Of a DNA stretch of 25,943 bases, positions 16,569 to 24,881 are shown piece after piece; position 1 is the first letter of the stretch; each line of letters begins with the position of its first letter. This stretch comes from an uncultured Flavobacteriales bacterium (lineage in GTDB: Bacteria > Bacteroidota > Bacteroidia > Flavobacteriales_D > Parvicellaceae), in the NCBI GenBank assembly GCA_938084875.1, contig CALKFX010000026.1, positions 1 through 25,943 on the forward strand, written 5' to 3'. The translations under genes were made by a program, and so were the position numbers. The notes beneath the pieces are model-generated. The model had not been told where the DNA came from, did no database searches, and saw nothing but the letters and a program-made list of their open reading frames with translations.

Positions 16569-17810
16569 TTAATTAATATATTCTAAAAATACATATAAGT
16601 AAAGCCATAAAAGTCCCACAAAATGCCAAAAAACTTCAATCGCTTTAAGGCCAGAAGTATTTTCAGAACTATAATAGCCTTTGTTTGCTCGAAAACTTAC
16701 TACCATAATTCCAGAAATTGACATTATTAAATGTAAAAAATGAATAAAAGTAAGCACCCAAACAAAACTACTTGAGACATTAGAAGTTTGATAAAACTCA
16801 GCGTACTGGTTGGCATTCAATTCTTCTTTTGTTCTTTCCCAAAAATCATGGTTTATATGAATATTAATTCCTGGTTTTAATTGAAAATAACCTTCAAAAT
16901 CTGAAACCACTTTATCCTCTAAATATACCTGTCCATTTTGAATAACATATTCATTTCCAGATTGGTAAACTTTTTGAATAATAGCATTTTTTTCTTTATC
17001 GGATAGCTCTTTAGAAGGGAAATACAACTTCTTTTTATCGTATAATAAATCCTCTCCATTAAGTGCTATCGAAAAATCTTCCCCGTACTTGCCTTTAAGC
17101 ATGAAAAAAGGTTGATCATTACAAACTCCAAAAGAAAATTTAAATAATTCGTCTTTTTGACCCTCAGAAAGTGGAGAATTATTAATTGTAAGACCATTAC
17201 TGGTCATTTGTAATTTGGTATTCTTATTTATATCAAAAATTGAATATGGAATATTGTAGTTTGATAATTTTAAATTTGATCCTTGAAAACTAGTTCCGTA
17301 GCCGCAAATTTGTCTTAGAAAAGTTTTTAATTCGTCAACAGAACTAGTCTGCATTACCTCCCCATTAAAAATATAATTCTCTCCATCATAGTCAATTGGG
17401 TTTTCGCCTTTGTAAACAATATAAGATTGGCCATATTGTCCATAAACAAAGGTAATAAAAGACTTTATTGCATTTCCTTGGCTGTAATATTTACTCCAAC
17501 CTACAAATTGAAAAACTCCAAATGCCAATGAAAAAACAAGAGATAAAATAAGTAAGTAAACAGTATTTTTCTTATCAGATTTTTTTGCCTTTTTAACAGC
17601 ATAATAAATAAATATACTACTTATTAAAATTAAAATAGTACTAATTTTAAATGCAAAGGGAAGATTAATATTAACCCAAAACTTGTCCATTTTTCTAACT
17701 AATACAGCACTTGAAAGGCCAGCAAAAAGCATAAGACTAGCAATTAGTCCTACAATTACAATTGCTATGTAAACTTTTTCTTTTTGTTTATTAGAACTAA
17801 ATTGTTGCAT
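16569..17810 (-). CDS. Subunit III-like oxidase protein with a ~240-residue soluble insertion
   Basis: This 413-residue protein has subunit III-type helices at about 13-37, 51-71 and 83-104, then a long polar insertion (about 107-345), and returns to the membrane at 347-372 (FVWVLTFIHFLHLIMSISG) and 388-412 (IEVFWHFVGLLWLYLYVFLE). The last two helices match the end of the neighbouring subunit III. The insertion sits in the same helix 3-4 loop that is also enlarged in that paralogue. It holds recurring strand-plus-helix pieces such as YIFNGEV...DELKTFLRQI and LTINNSPL...DELFKF, which may be degenerate repeats. The reading frame is intact with no sign of fusion error. The subunit III relationship is firm; the role of the insertion is unknown. 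Confidence 0.85.
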   Translation of the reverse strand: MQQFSSNKQKEKVYIAIVIVGLIASLMLFAGLSSAVLVRKMDKFWVNINLPFAFKISTILILISSIFIYYAVKKAKKSDKKNTVYLLILSLVFSLAFGVFQFVGWSKYYSQGNAIKSFITFVYGQYGQSYIVYKGENPIDYDGENYIFNGEVMQTSSVDELKTFLRQICGYGTSFQGSNLKLSNYNIPYSIFDINKNTKLQMTSNGLTINNSPLSEGQKDELFKFSFGVCNDQPFFMLKGKYGEDFSIALNGEDLLYDKKKLYFPSKELSDKEKNAIIQKVYQSGNEYVIQNGQVYLEDKVVSDFEGYFQLKPGINIHINHDFWERTKEELNANQYAEFYQTSNVSSSFVWVLTFIHFLHLIMSISGIMVVSFRANKGYYSSENTSGLKAIEVFWHFVGLLWLYLYVFLEYIN

Positions 17811-17819
17811 ATAGAAAGA

Positions 17820-18713
17820 TTAAATCTGATTAAAACAATACATTGTAAATAAAATTGGGAGATACAAGAAAGACATGAACATCAGTTGTGTCGCATATTT
17901 TTTATCCAATGTAAAATAAAGTTTAACAGCTGGATAGTACATTATAAGACTAATAAAAACTGCTGACCACATAGACCAAATCCCTGTCATTTCAGATGCC
18001 CATGGAAGCATAGAGACCGGTACTAAAAATGCGGAATACAACATAATTTGAAATGCACTTTTTTGATCTCTATCTCCACTTGGGAGCAATCTAAATCCAG
18101 CTTTCTTATAATCATCGTCTAATTTCCAGGCCAGAGCCCAAAAATGAGGAAATTGCCAAAAAAACTGTACTACAAATAAAATACCTGGTTCTAATCCAAA
18201 ATCGTTAGATACAGCTACATATCCAAGCAAAGGGGGGATGCTGCCAGGAATTGCTCCAATAAATACTGCAAAAGGAGTTATCTTTTTTAACGGTGTGTAT
18301 ATTATAGTATATACAACCATTGCCAACAACCCTAATATAAATGAGCTAAAATTAATACTAGCAAGAAAATACAAACCCAAAACCCCAGTAATTATGCAAA
18401 AAGTAAGAGCTTCTGAGATACTTAAAACTTTGCAGGGAATTGGTCTAGATAATGTTCTAGACATTAATTCATCTGTTTTATGTTCTATAATCTGATTGAA
18501 TCCATTAGAAGATCCTGTTATTAATACACCACCAAGAATTAAATTCAAAAATGTATATGAAGTGAGATTGCCATCCGCTAATAAAAATCCAAAAAAAGCC
18601 GACATTACAACCAAACTAGAAAGTCTAAGTTTTAAAAGAGCTATGTAGCCTCTTATCTTTAAAGTAAATGATAATTTTGTAATGTTTTCCAAACTAAAAT
18701 TAATTTTAGGCAA
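17820..18713 (-). CDS. cyoE: Protoheme IX farnesyltransferase (heme O synthase)
   Basis: UbiA-family membrane prenyltransferase that adds a farnesyl group to heme B to form heme O, the precursor of heme A for aa3-type oxidases (also named ctaB). About 297 residues with eight or nine helices. The first polar motif is NGFNQIIEHKTDELMSRTLSRP, here NQ..E rather than N...D, as in COX10-type members. The YTPLKK and DDDYKKAGFRLLP segments fit the second motif region. No ATG is usable near the N-terminus. TTG at 18713 is the longest start and TTG at 18692 is an alternative. It is the first gene of the oxidase block, 47 bases after the polysaccharide operon, and precedes the large subunit III-like gene by 9 bases. 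Confidence 0.92.
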   Translation of the reverse strand: MPKINFSLENITKLSFTLKIRGYIALLKLRLSSLVVMSAFFGFLLADGNLTSYTFLNLILGGVLITGSSNGFNQIIEHKTDELMSRTLSRPIPCKVLSISEALTFCIITGVLGLYFLASINFSSFILGLLAMVVYTIIYTPLKKITPFAVFIGAIPGSIPPLLGYVAVSNDFGLEPGILFVVQFFWQFPHFWALAWKLDDDYKKAGFRLLPSGDRDQKSAFQIMLYSAFLVPVSMLPWASEMTGIWSMWSAVFISLIMYYPAVKLYFTLDKKYATQLMFMSFLYLPILFTMYCFNQI

Positions 18714-18718
18714 AATTA
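18711..18718 (-). promoter_or_regulatory. Possible -7 box for the oxidase assembly operon
   Basis: The minus strand reads TAATTTTG, matching TAnnTTTG, in the short gap before cyoE. It overlaps the TTG at 18713; if it is a real promoter, the RNA would start near 18704 and translation would have to begin at the TTG at 18692. No TTTG is seen at the proper -33 distance. A 16-base perfect palindrome of AT-rich sequence (18694-18709) lies at the predicted start of the RNA. Confidence 0.25.
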
Positions 18719-18760
18719 GTACAATTTCTTATTAATTATAGGATATGTTGAACGATTCAA

Positions 18761-20269
18761 TTAATAATCTTGCTGATCCTGCCACAATCGTGAAGATATA
18801 CCAATATTGAAAACTTTGCTGCTGTTAATAAGACCATCAAAAGGTTTAGAATCTATATGGTTATATCTTAAAAAAACTTTTGTGTTGGTAAGGGCAGCAA
18901 GCAAATAAGATAACTGTACTATTACCAAATTCTGCTTTACTAAGTTGCCTTGCCCTATTTGATGATTATAGTCAGTAATTTTAGTATTGTAAGACTCGAA
19001 CATGTTGCTTCCAAAATTAATACCTGAAGAGTCTATGCCGTATTGTTGATAATGGTACTGCACTGAAAAATCTATATTATTTCTTTGAAATCCTGCCAAT
19101 ACTAAAAACTCTTTAAAATTAGACTCTAAGGGATGTGCCAAAGAATGATTTTTATGCCCATAGTTTTGTTTTGAACTCATATGAGAATATGTAAATGGCC
19201 TCACAGAATTAAACTCCAGAATAGAGTATAATCCATCTAATTTAAAGAGATCAAATGACTTTAATCCGATTTGAAAACCATATTTATTTCCCCACCACCC
19301 ATTTCTATTTCTTATCTCGCTAAGTAAAAATTCATCTAAAATAAAACTAGAATAAATTAAGAGCTGCTTGTCAATTGTAACTTTAAGACCTGCCCCAAGA
19401 AGAGAGTTATCCGCTGAACCTATTCCATATTCTACCGGCCTAAAAAACACAAAAGGATTGAAATAATTAATATCGGGGCCACGATTCACAAGTGTATCTT
19501 TATCTTGCCAAACTACAGATTCAAATAAACTTAAATTCATCCATTTAGTCACATTGTAACTGAGTAAATGAGAAGATGCCCATTTAAAATTTGAAAATCC
19601 CTTTGAATATTGATCTTCATGAAGTGACCAAAGATTTACATATTTTACTTTCCAAAATGTAGATTCTAATTTTAAAAAAGGATAAGCAGGAGCAAAATCT
19701 GAAAGCCATAAAGATCGATAGCCATCTCCAAAAGTATTTTTCTCATTTCCAGCACTAAGTAAAATATATTGATTGAGCTTATAAGATACAACTCCTTGAA
19801 ATATTGACTTACTGTATGACATGGAATTTGTATCGTCTACATAACCAATTGAACGAACATAGGGTCTTTTTTTAGAAAATCTGTTATTATTTACAAAACC
19901 TTCTTGGAAGCCAAGCCTAATCTGGTAAAAAAACTTAGAGCTTAAATAATTTAACTGTATCCCGGTAGCGTAATTTATTTTAGGAGAACTGTAAGAAATC
20001 GCTGGTGATTCCTGCAAAGAGAGAAAGGGCAAAAAAGTAAATTTAGAAGAGTCCTTGATAGCTGAGTAATCCCAAATACCTTTTTGATAAACCTTACTTT
20101 GGTTCTTATTTATTTGATAAGGCTTGGATAAGCTGTGGTGGTTTTCTCCTTCAAAGCAAATATATTTTTCCATTTTATACCTGCTTTGGATATCTCCGTA
20201 AATATATTGTTGAGAAAAGACATTAAAAACCATTAATAATCCTACAATATTTAGAATAATATTTTTCAA
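18761..20269 (-). CDS. Outer-membrane beta-barrel protein, Wzi/RemB-like (copy 2)
   Basis: This 502-residue protein has a signal peptide (about 1-19, ending VFSQ) and many alternating short amphipathic strands with aromatic ends, as in an outer-membrane barrel. Diagnostic-looking segments are FGDGYRSLWLSDFAPAYP (about 175-195) and HSLAHPLESNFKEF. Both are shared with the protein at 21370-22923, so the two are paralogues. The motifs recall the capsule-assembly Wzi family and the gliding protein RemB of flavobacteria; I cannot decide between these by eye. The start is TTG at 20269, overlapping the transferase stop as TTGA, so it is co-translated with a glycan-initiating enzyme. A role in holding or exporting surface polysaccharide is likely but inferred. 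Confidence 0.7.
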   Translation of the reverse strand: MKNIILNIVGLLMVFNVFSQQYIYGDIQSRYKMEKYICFEGENHHSLSKPYQINKNQSKVYQKGIWDYSAIKDSSKFTFLPFLSLQESPAISYSSPKINYATGIQLNYLSSKFFYQIRLGFQEGFVNNNRFSKKRPYVRSIGYVDDTNSMSYSKSIFQGVVSYKLNQYILLSAGNEKNTFGDGYRSLWLSDFAPAYPFLKLESTFWKVKYVNLWSLHEDQYSKGFSNFKWASSHLLSYNVTKWMNLSLFESVVWQDKDTLVNRGPDINYFNPFVFFRPVEYGIGSADNSLLGAGLKVTIDKQLLIYSSFILDEFLLSEIRNRNGWWGNKYGFQIGLKSFDLFKLDGLYSILEFNSVRPFTYSHMSSKQNYGHKNHSLAHPLESNFKEFLVLAGFQRNNIDFSVQYHYQQYGIDSSGINFGSNMFESYNTKITDYNHQIGQGNLVKQNLVIVQLSYLLAALTNTKVFLRYNHIDSKPFDGLINSSKVFNIGISSRLWQDQQDY

Positions 20270-21360
20270 CTTTTTTTGATGTATAGCTTAGCTAAAAGGT
20301 AAATAATCAAGAGTGTTAAGCATGAAAAGACAACTTGAATAAATAACAGTAAAGTTGGGTTGTTTATATGTAAAAATAATTGTAAAAACAATTGAAAAAG
20401 TACAACTAACAGACTGTAAAAAAAAATTGACAAAGAAGATTTTACATGACCAAAACCAATTTTTTCAAAATTATGGTGAATATGATTTTTATCAGCTGTA
20501 AAAGGAGATTTATCTTTTAAGATTCTAATAGTAAAAACCCTTAAAGTATCAATTAACGGGTAGGCCAAAATACTCATAGCTAAAACTGCTTTATTCAATG
20601 TTTGAATCCAAATTGGTGCTAATAAATAGCTTTCATTAATTGAATTTATAGACAAAACACAAAAAATTGAACCAATTGCTAAAGAGCCTGCATCTCCCAT
20701 AAAAACTCTTGCAGGATAAAAGTTGAAGAATATAAATCCTAACATAGTACCAGCCAAAACAAAAGCCAAAAGACTTAATGGTATATTACCAGAATAATAA
20801 AATAAAATACCAAAAAAAACTGAGGCCAATAAAGAAACGAGTCCAGCAAGACCATCCAATCCGTCAATTAAATTTATTGAGTTGATGATAACTAAATAAG
20901 CTAAAACACTCAACATGTAACTTTGCCATAAGCTCAAAGGATTTATCACTCCAAATATTCCATGCATTGATTCAATTCTAAGGTCTGCCATTACCACAAG
21001 AATAAAAGCAACAATTATATGGGCAATGAGTTTTTTTACTGGTGCAGTTCCTATAACATCATCTTTCACCCCCACAAAAAAGAGCAAGATTAGAGAAGAA
21101 ATTAAAAATTTAAAATTAACCAGCATTCCATCAATGAAATCATAGTTTTCAGGAAACCAAAGGGAATATGAAAAAACTATAGCACCAAAAATCACAACCC
21201 CTCCTAATGTTGGAATACTCCAACGATGCATCTTCCTGTCTTCAAAAGGTGAGTCCACTAAGTTTTTAAGTTTAGCAACTTTTATTAAAGATGGCATTGA
21301 AAAAAGCACGACAATCAAAGCTGTAAAAAAACCAAATATTAGTATGTATAATCCGCTCAA
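20266..21360 (-). CDS. Polyprenyl-phosphate sugar-1-phosphate transferase (WecA/MraY family)
   Basis: Multi-helix membrane enzyme that moves a sugar-1-phosphate (often GlcNAc-1-P) from a UDP-sugar to undecaprenyl phosphate, the first committed step of many surface glycans. The 364 residues show the family sites in order: DRKMHRWSIPTLGG near 41-55, KDD (Asp100-101), NLIDGLDGLAG from residue 163, VFMGDAGSLAIG, and DKNHIHHNF, the His motif typical of the WecA/TagO branch rather than MraY. About ten helices are visible. The start is TTG at 21360, nine bases after the preceding gene; only an ATT lies between it and an upstream stop. Flanked on both sides by Wzi-like barrel genes. The branch is clear; the sugar specificity is not. 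Confidence 0.9.
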   Translation of the reverse strand: MSGLYILIFGFFTALIVVLFSMPSLIKVAKLKNLVDSPFEDRKMHRWSIPTLGGVVIFGAIVFSYSLWFPENYDFIDGMLVNFKFLISSLILLFFVGVKDDVIGTAPVKKLIAHIIVAFILVVMADLRIESMHGIFGVINPLSLWQSYMLSVLAYLVIINSINLIDGLDGLAGLVSLLASVFFGILFYYSGNIPLSLLAFVLAGTMLGFIFFNFYPARVFMGDAGSLAIGSIFCVLSINSINESYLLAPIWIQTLNKAVLAMSILAYPLIDTLRVFTIRILKDKSPFTADKNHIHHNFEKIGFGHVKSSLSIFFYSLLVVLFQLFLQLFLHINNPTLLLFIQVVFSCLTLLIIYLLAKLYIKKS

Positions 21361-21369
21361 AATTTAGAT

Positions 21370-22923
21370 TTATTGATCAAAGTAATCGTTTTTTAAATTA
21401 GTTCGCCAAGAAAGAAAAATATAATTCTCAGCTAAACTATTGTATATTCTTGAAATATGTCCAATGGAAATTTCCATGTTGGTTGCTTTATTCAACATTA
21501 TACCAATATTTGTATTAAAAAAAAATCTGTTGTTTTCAGACTTAATACTAAAAAGTAAATTTTCTAAAGGTTCAAAAATCTCATTACCGCTAAACCCAGT
21601 AATGAAATCTGCATAATTGAAGTTAAACCTTAAAAAGGTGTTTTTATAACAAAACTGTCCTCTTATTAATAATTCTTGGAATCCTGAACCAAGCGGATGG
21701 GCTAATTCATGCCCTAAGTGAGAGTAGCTTTGGTGGACTTGCCCTTGACTCATAGAGTAAAGACCAGAAGGAGTCATATTCCATTCAATATTCAAAAATG
21801 AATTAGAAATTTTAAATAGATTAAACCATTTAATTCCTAGCTGAAATCCATTGGAAAAATTAAAAGATTTTAAGGCTATTTGGTTGTATATTTTAAGATT
21901 ATCAAAAAATAAAAAAGACCAATTAAATCCATAAATAATATTATTGGTAGTATCTGCATCTATTGCTTTTGTTCCCATTATTGGTAAAAAGAAAGTCAAA
22001 TCTGGACTAATTACTCCATTTTGATTATTAAATGATTGGTAAACCCCGCCTTCAAAAAGAGAAATTGAAAATCTATTATTTGGAGAATAGGATAACTGAT
22101 TAAAACTTGTTGACTTTGGGATAAATAATGCCTCTGGTGTGGAAGCAGCAGGTATTCTTTCTAGATTTTTCATCCACGAAGTAACATGTTTGTAAAGAAT
22201 TTTTTTGTCAAAGAGAAAATAGTGCCCGCTTATATAAGGGTAATCAGGAGCATAATCCGAAATTAATAAAGACCGATATCCATCTCCGAAAAAATGTCTA
22301 CCGTGTCCAATTTGAAAATTGATTTCTGAAATTGGAGAAAAACTTAAATATCCATTTGCCAAACTTGCATCGTGGCCATACTCCTTAAAACGTTTTGCTC
22401 TGCCAATTCCATATGCTATTCCATCAACCCCCATTTGTGGATTTGCCCTTTTGCTAGACTTATCTTGAAGATATAACGGATAAAAAAATTGATTTTCATA
22501 AAATCTAGTTTCAAAAGAAAAATTACTACTTAAATCTCCAAAAATTCTGAATCCTCGAACGTTACTGTAATACCGGTAACCCAAATCGTTATTTGAGGGG
22601 CCAATAGTGAAATTAAAAACAGGATCTGCTGCAATATGAATGTCGTCTTGATTGACGTTCAATAAACTATGTTCAAATATTTTATTCCCTAGCTTAGTTC
22701 TAGATTTTGTTGTTGAAATACTATCTAGAAAATATTGACTAGACTCTAAATAAGGCTGGATGGAACTATGGGAAACTTTGTTGTAAGGAATTATATAATT
22801 GGAAGAAAAACTTTTGTTTTTAATTTGGGCAATAAAAGGGTTAACTAAACAAAAGCTAGCATAAATTATAGCATGCTTATGAATTATTTTTTTAGACAAT
22901 ATGGTTTTTAATATACCAATCAT
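21370..22923 (-). CDS. Outer-membrane beta-barrel protein, Wzi/RemB-like (copy 1)
   Basis: This 517-residue protein is predicted to be outer-membrane, with an N-terminal hydrophobic export signal (about 16-33, ending FIAQ) and barrel-like strands. It shares FGDGYRSLLISDYAPDYP and HELAHPLGSGFQEL with the protein at 18761-20269, in the same order and spacing. The call is Wzi/RemB-like capsule or surface protein. The ATG at 22923 overlaps the GDP-fucose synthase gene by 32 bases. A TTG at 22899 would give a more ordinary signal peptide (starting SKKII) and an 8-base overlap, so the true start is uncertain. It follows the GDP-fucose genes directly, which ties it to the same surface glycan. Confidence 0.7.
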   Translation of the reverse strand: MIGILKTILSKKIIHKHAIIYASFCLVNPFIAQIKNKSFSSNYIIPYNKVSHSSIQPYLESSQYFLDSISTTKSRTKLGNKIFEHSLLNVNQDDIHIAADPVFNFTIGPSNNDLGYRYYSNVRGFRIFGDLSSNFSFETRFYENQFFYPLYLQDKSSKRANPQMGVDGIAYGIGRAKRFKEYGHDASLANGYLSFSPISEINFQIGHGRHFFGDGYRSLLISDYAPDYPYISGHYFLFDKKILYKHVTSWMKNLERIPAASTPEALFIPKSTSFNQLSYSPNNRFSISLFEGGVYQSFNNQNGVISPDLTFFLPIMGTKAIDADTTNNIIYGFNWSFLFFDNLKIYNQIALKSFNFSNGFQLGIKWFNLFKISNSFLNIEWNMTPSGLYSMSQGQVHQSYSHLGHELAHPLGSGFQELLIRGQFCYKNTFLRFNFNYADFITGFSGNEIFEPLENLLFSIKSENNRFFFNTNIGIMLNKATNMEISIGHISRIYNSLAENYIFLSWRTNLKNDYFDQ

Positions 22924-23830
22924 AAGTTAATTTAATACCATCTTTAAGATTAATTTTAGCTTTCCATTGTAAATTATGAATTTTGCTAACATCTAATAAT
23001 TTCCTATAAGTTCCATCTGGCATGGATGAATTCCATTCTAAATCTCCTTTAAATCCAGTAATTTTTTTTATCAAAAGTGCTAAATCTTTAATTGAAATAT
23101 CCTCACCAGTTCCAACATTTATAGTTTCAGATTTATTGTAATTATTCATTAAAAAAACACATGCATCTGCTAGATCATCTACATGTAAAAATTCTCTTTT
23201 TGGATTACCACTTCCCCAAATTTCTACTTTGTTTTCATTGTTAATTTTTGCATCGTGAAACTTTCTTAACAAAGCAGGTAAAACATGAGAAGTTTTAAGA
23301 TCAAAATTGTCATTTTTACCATATAAATTTGTGGGCATTATGGAAATGAAGTTACATCCGTATTGCTCTCTAAAATATTGGCACATTTTTAATCCTGCAA
23401 TTTTTGCTATTGCATAGGGCTCATTGGTTGTTTCTAAAAGTCCAGTTAAAAGGTACTCTTCTTTTATTGGTTGAGGAGCGTTTTTTGGGTATATACATGA
23501 AGATCCTAAAAAAAGTAGTTTTTCAACATTGAAAAGGTGAGCACTTTTTATTACATTATTTTGGATTGTTAAATTATCGTAGATAAAATCTGCTTTGTAA
23601 TTACTATTGGCTAAAATACCTCCAACTTTAGCTGCTGCTAAAAAAACAAATTTTGGTCTTTCCTCTTCAAAAAAATTAGCCACATCCTCTGAATTTCTTA
23701 AATCTAATTCTTTAGAAGATTTTAGAACTAAATTCTCATGTCCTAAAGACTTTAATTTTCTAACTATTGCAGAACCAACCATTCCATTATGCCCAGCAAC
23801 ATAAATTTTAGAATTTTTAGAAAATGCCAT
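22892..23830 (-). CDS. fcl: GDP-L-fucose synthase
   Basis: NADPH-dependent epimerase/reductase that turns GDP-4-keto-6-deoxymannose into GDP-L-fucose (also called wcaG). The 312-residue protein has the Rossmann motif GHNGMVGSAI, FLAAAKVGGI, the Cys-bearing GSSCIYPK, and the catalytic YAIAK (Tyr-x3-Lys) with the preceding Ser. It further has NLYGKNDNFDLKTSHVLPALL and the REFLHVDDLA segment, all typical of the family at normal length. It overlaps the end of gmd by 14 bases, the usual pairing of the two enzymes. Together they make GDP-fucose from GDP-mannose for a surface glycan. Confidence 0.96.
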   Translation of the reverse strand: MAFSKNSKIYVAGHNGMVGSAIVRKLKSLGHENLVLKSSKELDLRNSEDVANFFEEERPKFVFLAAAKVGGILANSNYKADFIYDNLTIQNNVIKSAHLFNVEKLLFLGSSCIYPKNAPQPIKEEYLLTGLLETTNEPYAIAKIAGLKMCQYFREQYGCNFISIMPTNLYGKNDNFDLKTSHVLPALLRKFHDAKINNENKVEIWGSGNPKREFLHVDDLADACVFLMNNYNKSETINVGTGEDISIKDLALLIKKITGFKGDLEWNSSMPDGTYRKLLDVSKIHNLQWKAKINLKDGIKLTYDWYIKNHIV

Positions 23831-24881
23831 TATTTTTTAATTTTTTTCTAAAATGATTATAATCTGCAGTTACCATTTCTTTTACTAAAGATTCCAAATC
23901 AAATTTCGGAGTCCAGCTTAGTAGCTTTTTTGCTTTTGAAGCATCCCCGATAAGTAAATCAACTTCCGTTGGGCGGTAGTAATTATTATCTATTGAAATA
24001 ATTACTTTATTAGAAGATTGATCAATTCCGACTTCGTTTTCCCCTTCTCCATCCCATTTTATATCAATTCCTAGCTCCTTAAACGACAAATTACAAAACT
24101 CTCTTATGGTGGTGGTTTTACCAGTTGCTAGAACAAAATCTTCTGGCTTTTCATGCTGAAGCATTCTCCACATTCCTTCCACATAATCTTTTGCATGTCC
24201 CCAATCCCGCTTAGCATTTAAATTGCCTAAGTAAAGTTTTTCCTGTAAACCAAGCTTTATTTTAGAAGCCGCTCTTGTGATTTTTCTAGTTACAAACGTT
24301 TCTCCTCTAAGTGGGCTTTCGTGGTTAAATAAAATTCCATTACAAGCAAACATACCATAAGCCTCACGGTAATTTTTAACAATCCAAAAAGCATATAATT
24401 TGGCAACCCCATAGGGGCTTCTTGGATAAAATGGAGTGGTTTCTGTTTGTGGAACTTCCTGAGCTTTTCCATAAAGTTCAGATGTTGAAGCCTGGTAAAA
24501 CTTAACTTTATTTTCCATTTTTAGAATTCTTATAGCCTCCAAAATTCTTAGGGTTCCTAGAGCATCTGAATTTGCGGTATATTCAGGTACTTCAAAAGAA
24601 ACTTTTACATGAGACTGTGCACCAAGATTGTAAATCTCATGGGGCTGAACTTCCTGTATTATTCTTATTAAATTGGTAGAATCTGTTAAGTCTCCATAAT
24701 GAAGAAAAAAATTCACATCCTCTTTATGCTTGTCTTTGTATAAATGGTCTATTCTTGAAGTATTGAAAGAAGATGCTCTTCGCTTTATTCCGTGAACTTC
24801 ATAATTTTTATTCAACAATAGTTCTGCTAAATAGGCTCCATCTTGTCCTGTAACTCCAGTAATCAATGCAATTTTTTTCAT
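23817..24881 (-). CDS. gmd: GDP-mannose 4,6-dehydratase
   Basis: First step of GDP-fucose synthesis, converting GDP-mannose to GDP-4-keto-6-deoxymannose with bound NADP+. The 354 residues have GVTGQDGAYLAELL, VHGIKRRASSFNT, the STSELYGK Ser/Thr site, YGVAK (Tyr-x3-Lys), the FNHESPLRG segment and NLNAKRDWGHAKDYV. I place the start at the ATG at 24881, which forms TAATG with the cysQ stop and fits the family N-terminus MKKIALITG. An earlier in-frame start at 24899 would add six residues and a 19-base overlap. The other enzyme of the pair, fcl, follows with a 14-base overlap. Confidence 0.97.
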   Translation of the reverse strand: MKKIALITGVTGQDGAYLAELLLNKNYEVHGIKRRASSFNTSRIDHLYKDKHKEDVNFFLHYGDLTDSTNLIRIIQEVQPHEIYNLGAQSHVKVSFEVPEYTANSDALGTLRILEAIRILKMENKVKFYQASTSELYGKAQEVPQTETTPFYPRSPYGVAKLYAFWIVKNYREAYGMFACNGILFNHESPLRGETFVTRKITRAASKIKLGLQEKLYLGNLNAKRDWGHAKDYVEGMWRMLQHEKPEDFVLATGKTTTIREFCNLSFKELGIDIKWDGEGENEVGIDQSSNKVIISIDNNYYRPTEVDLLIGDASKAKKLLSWTPKFDLESLVKEMVTADYNHFRKKLKNNGIF

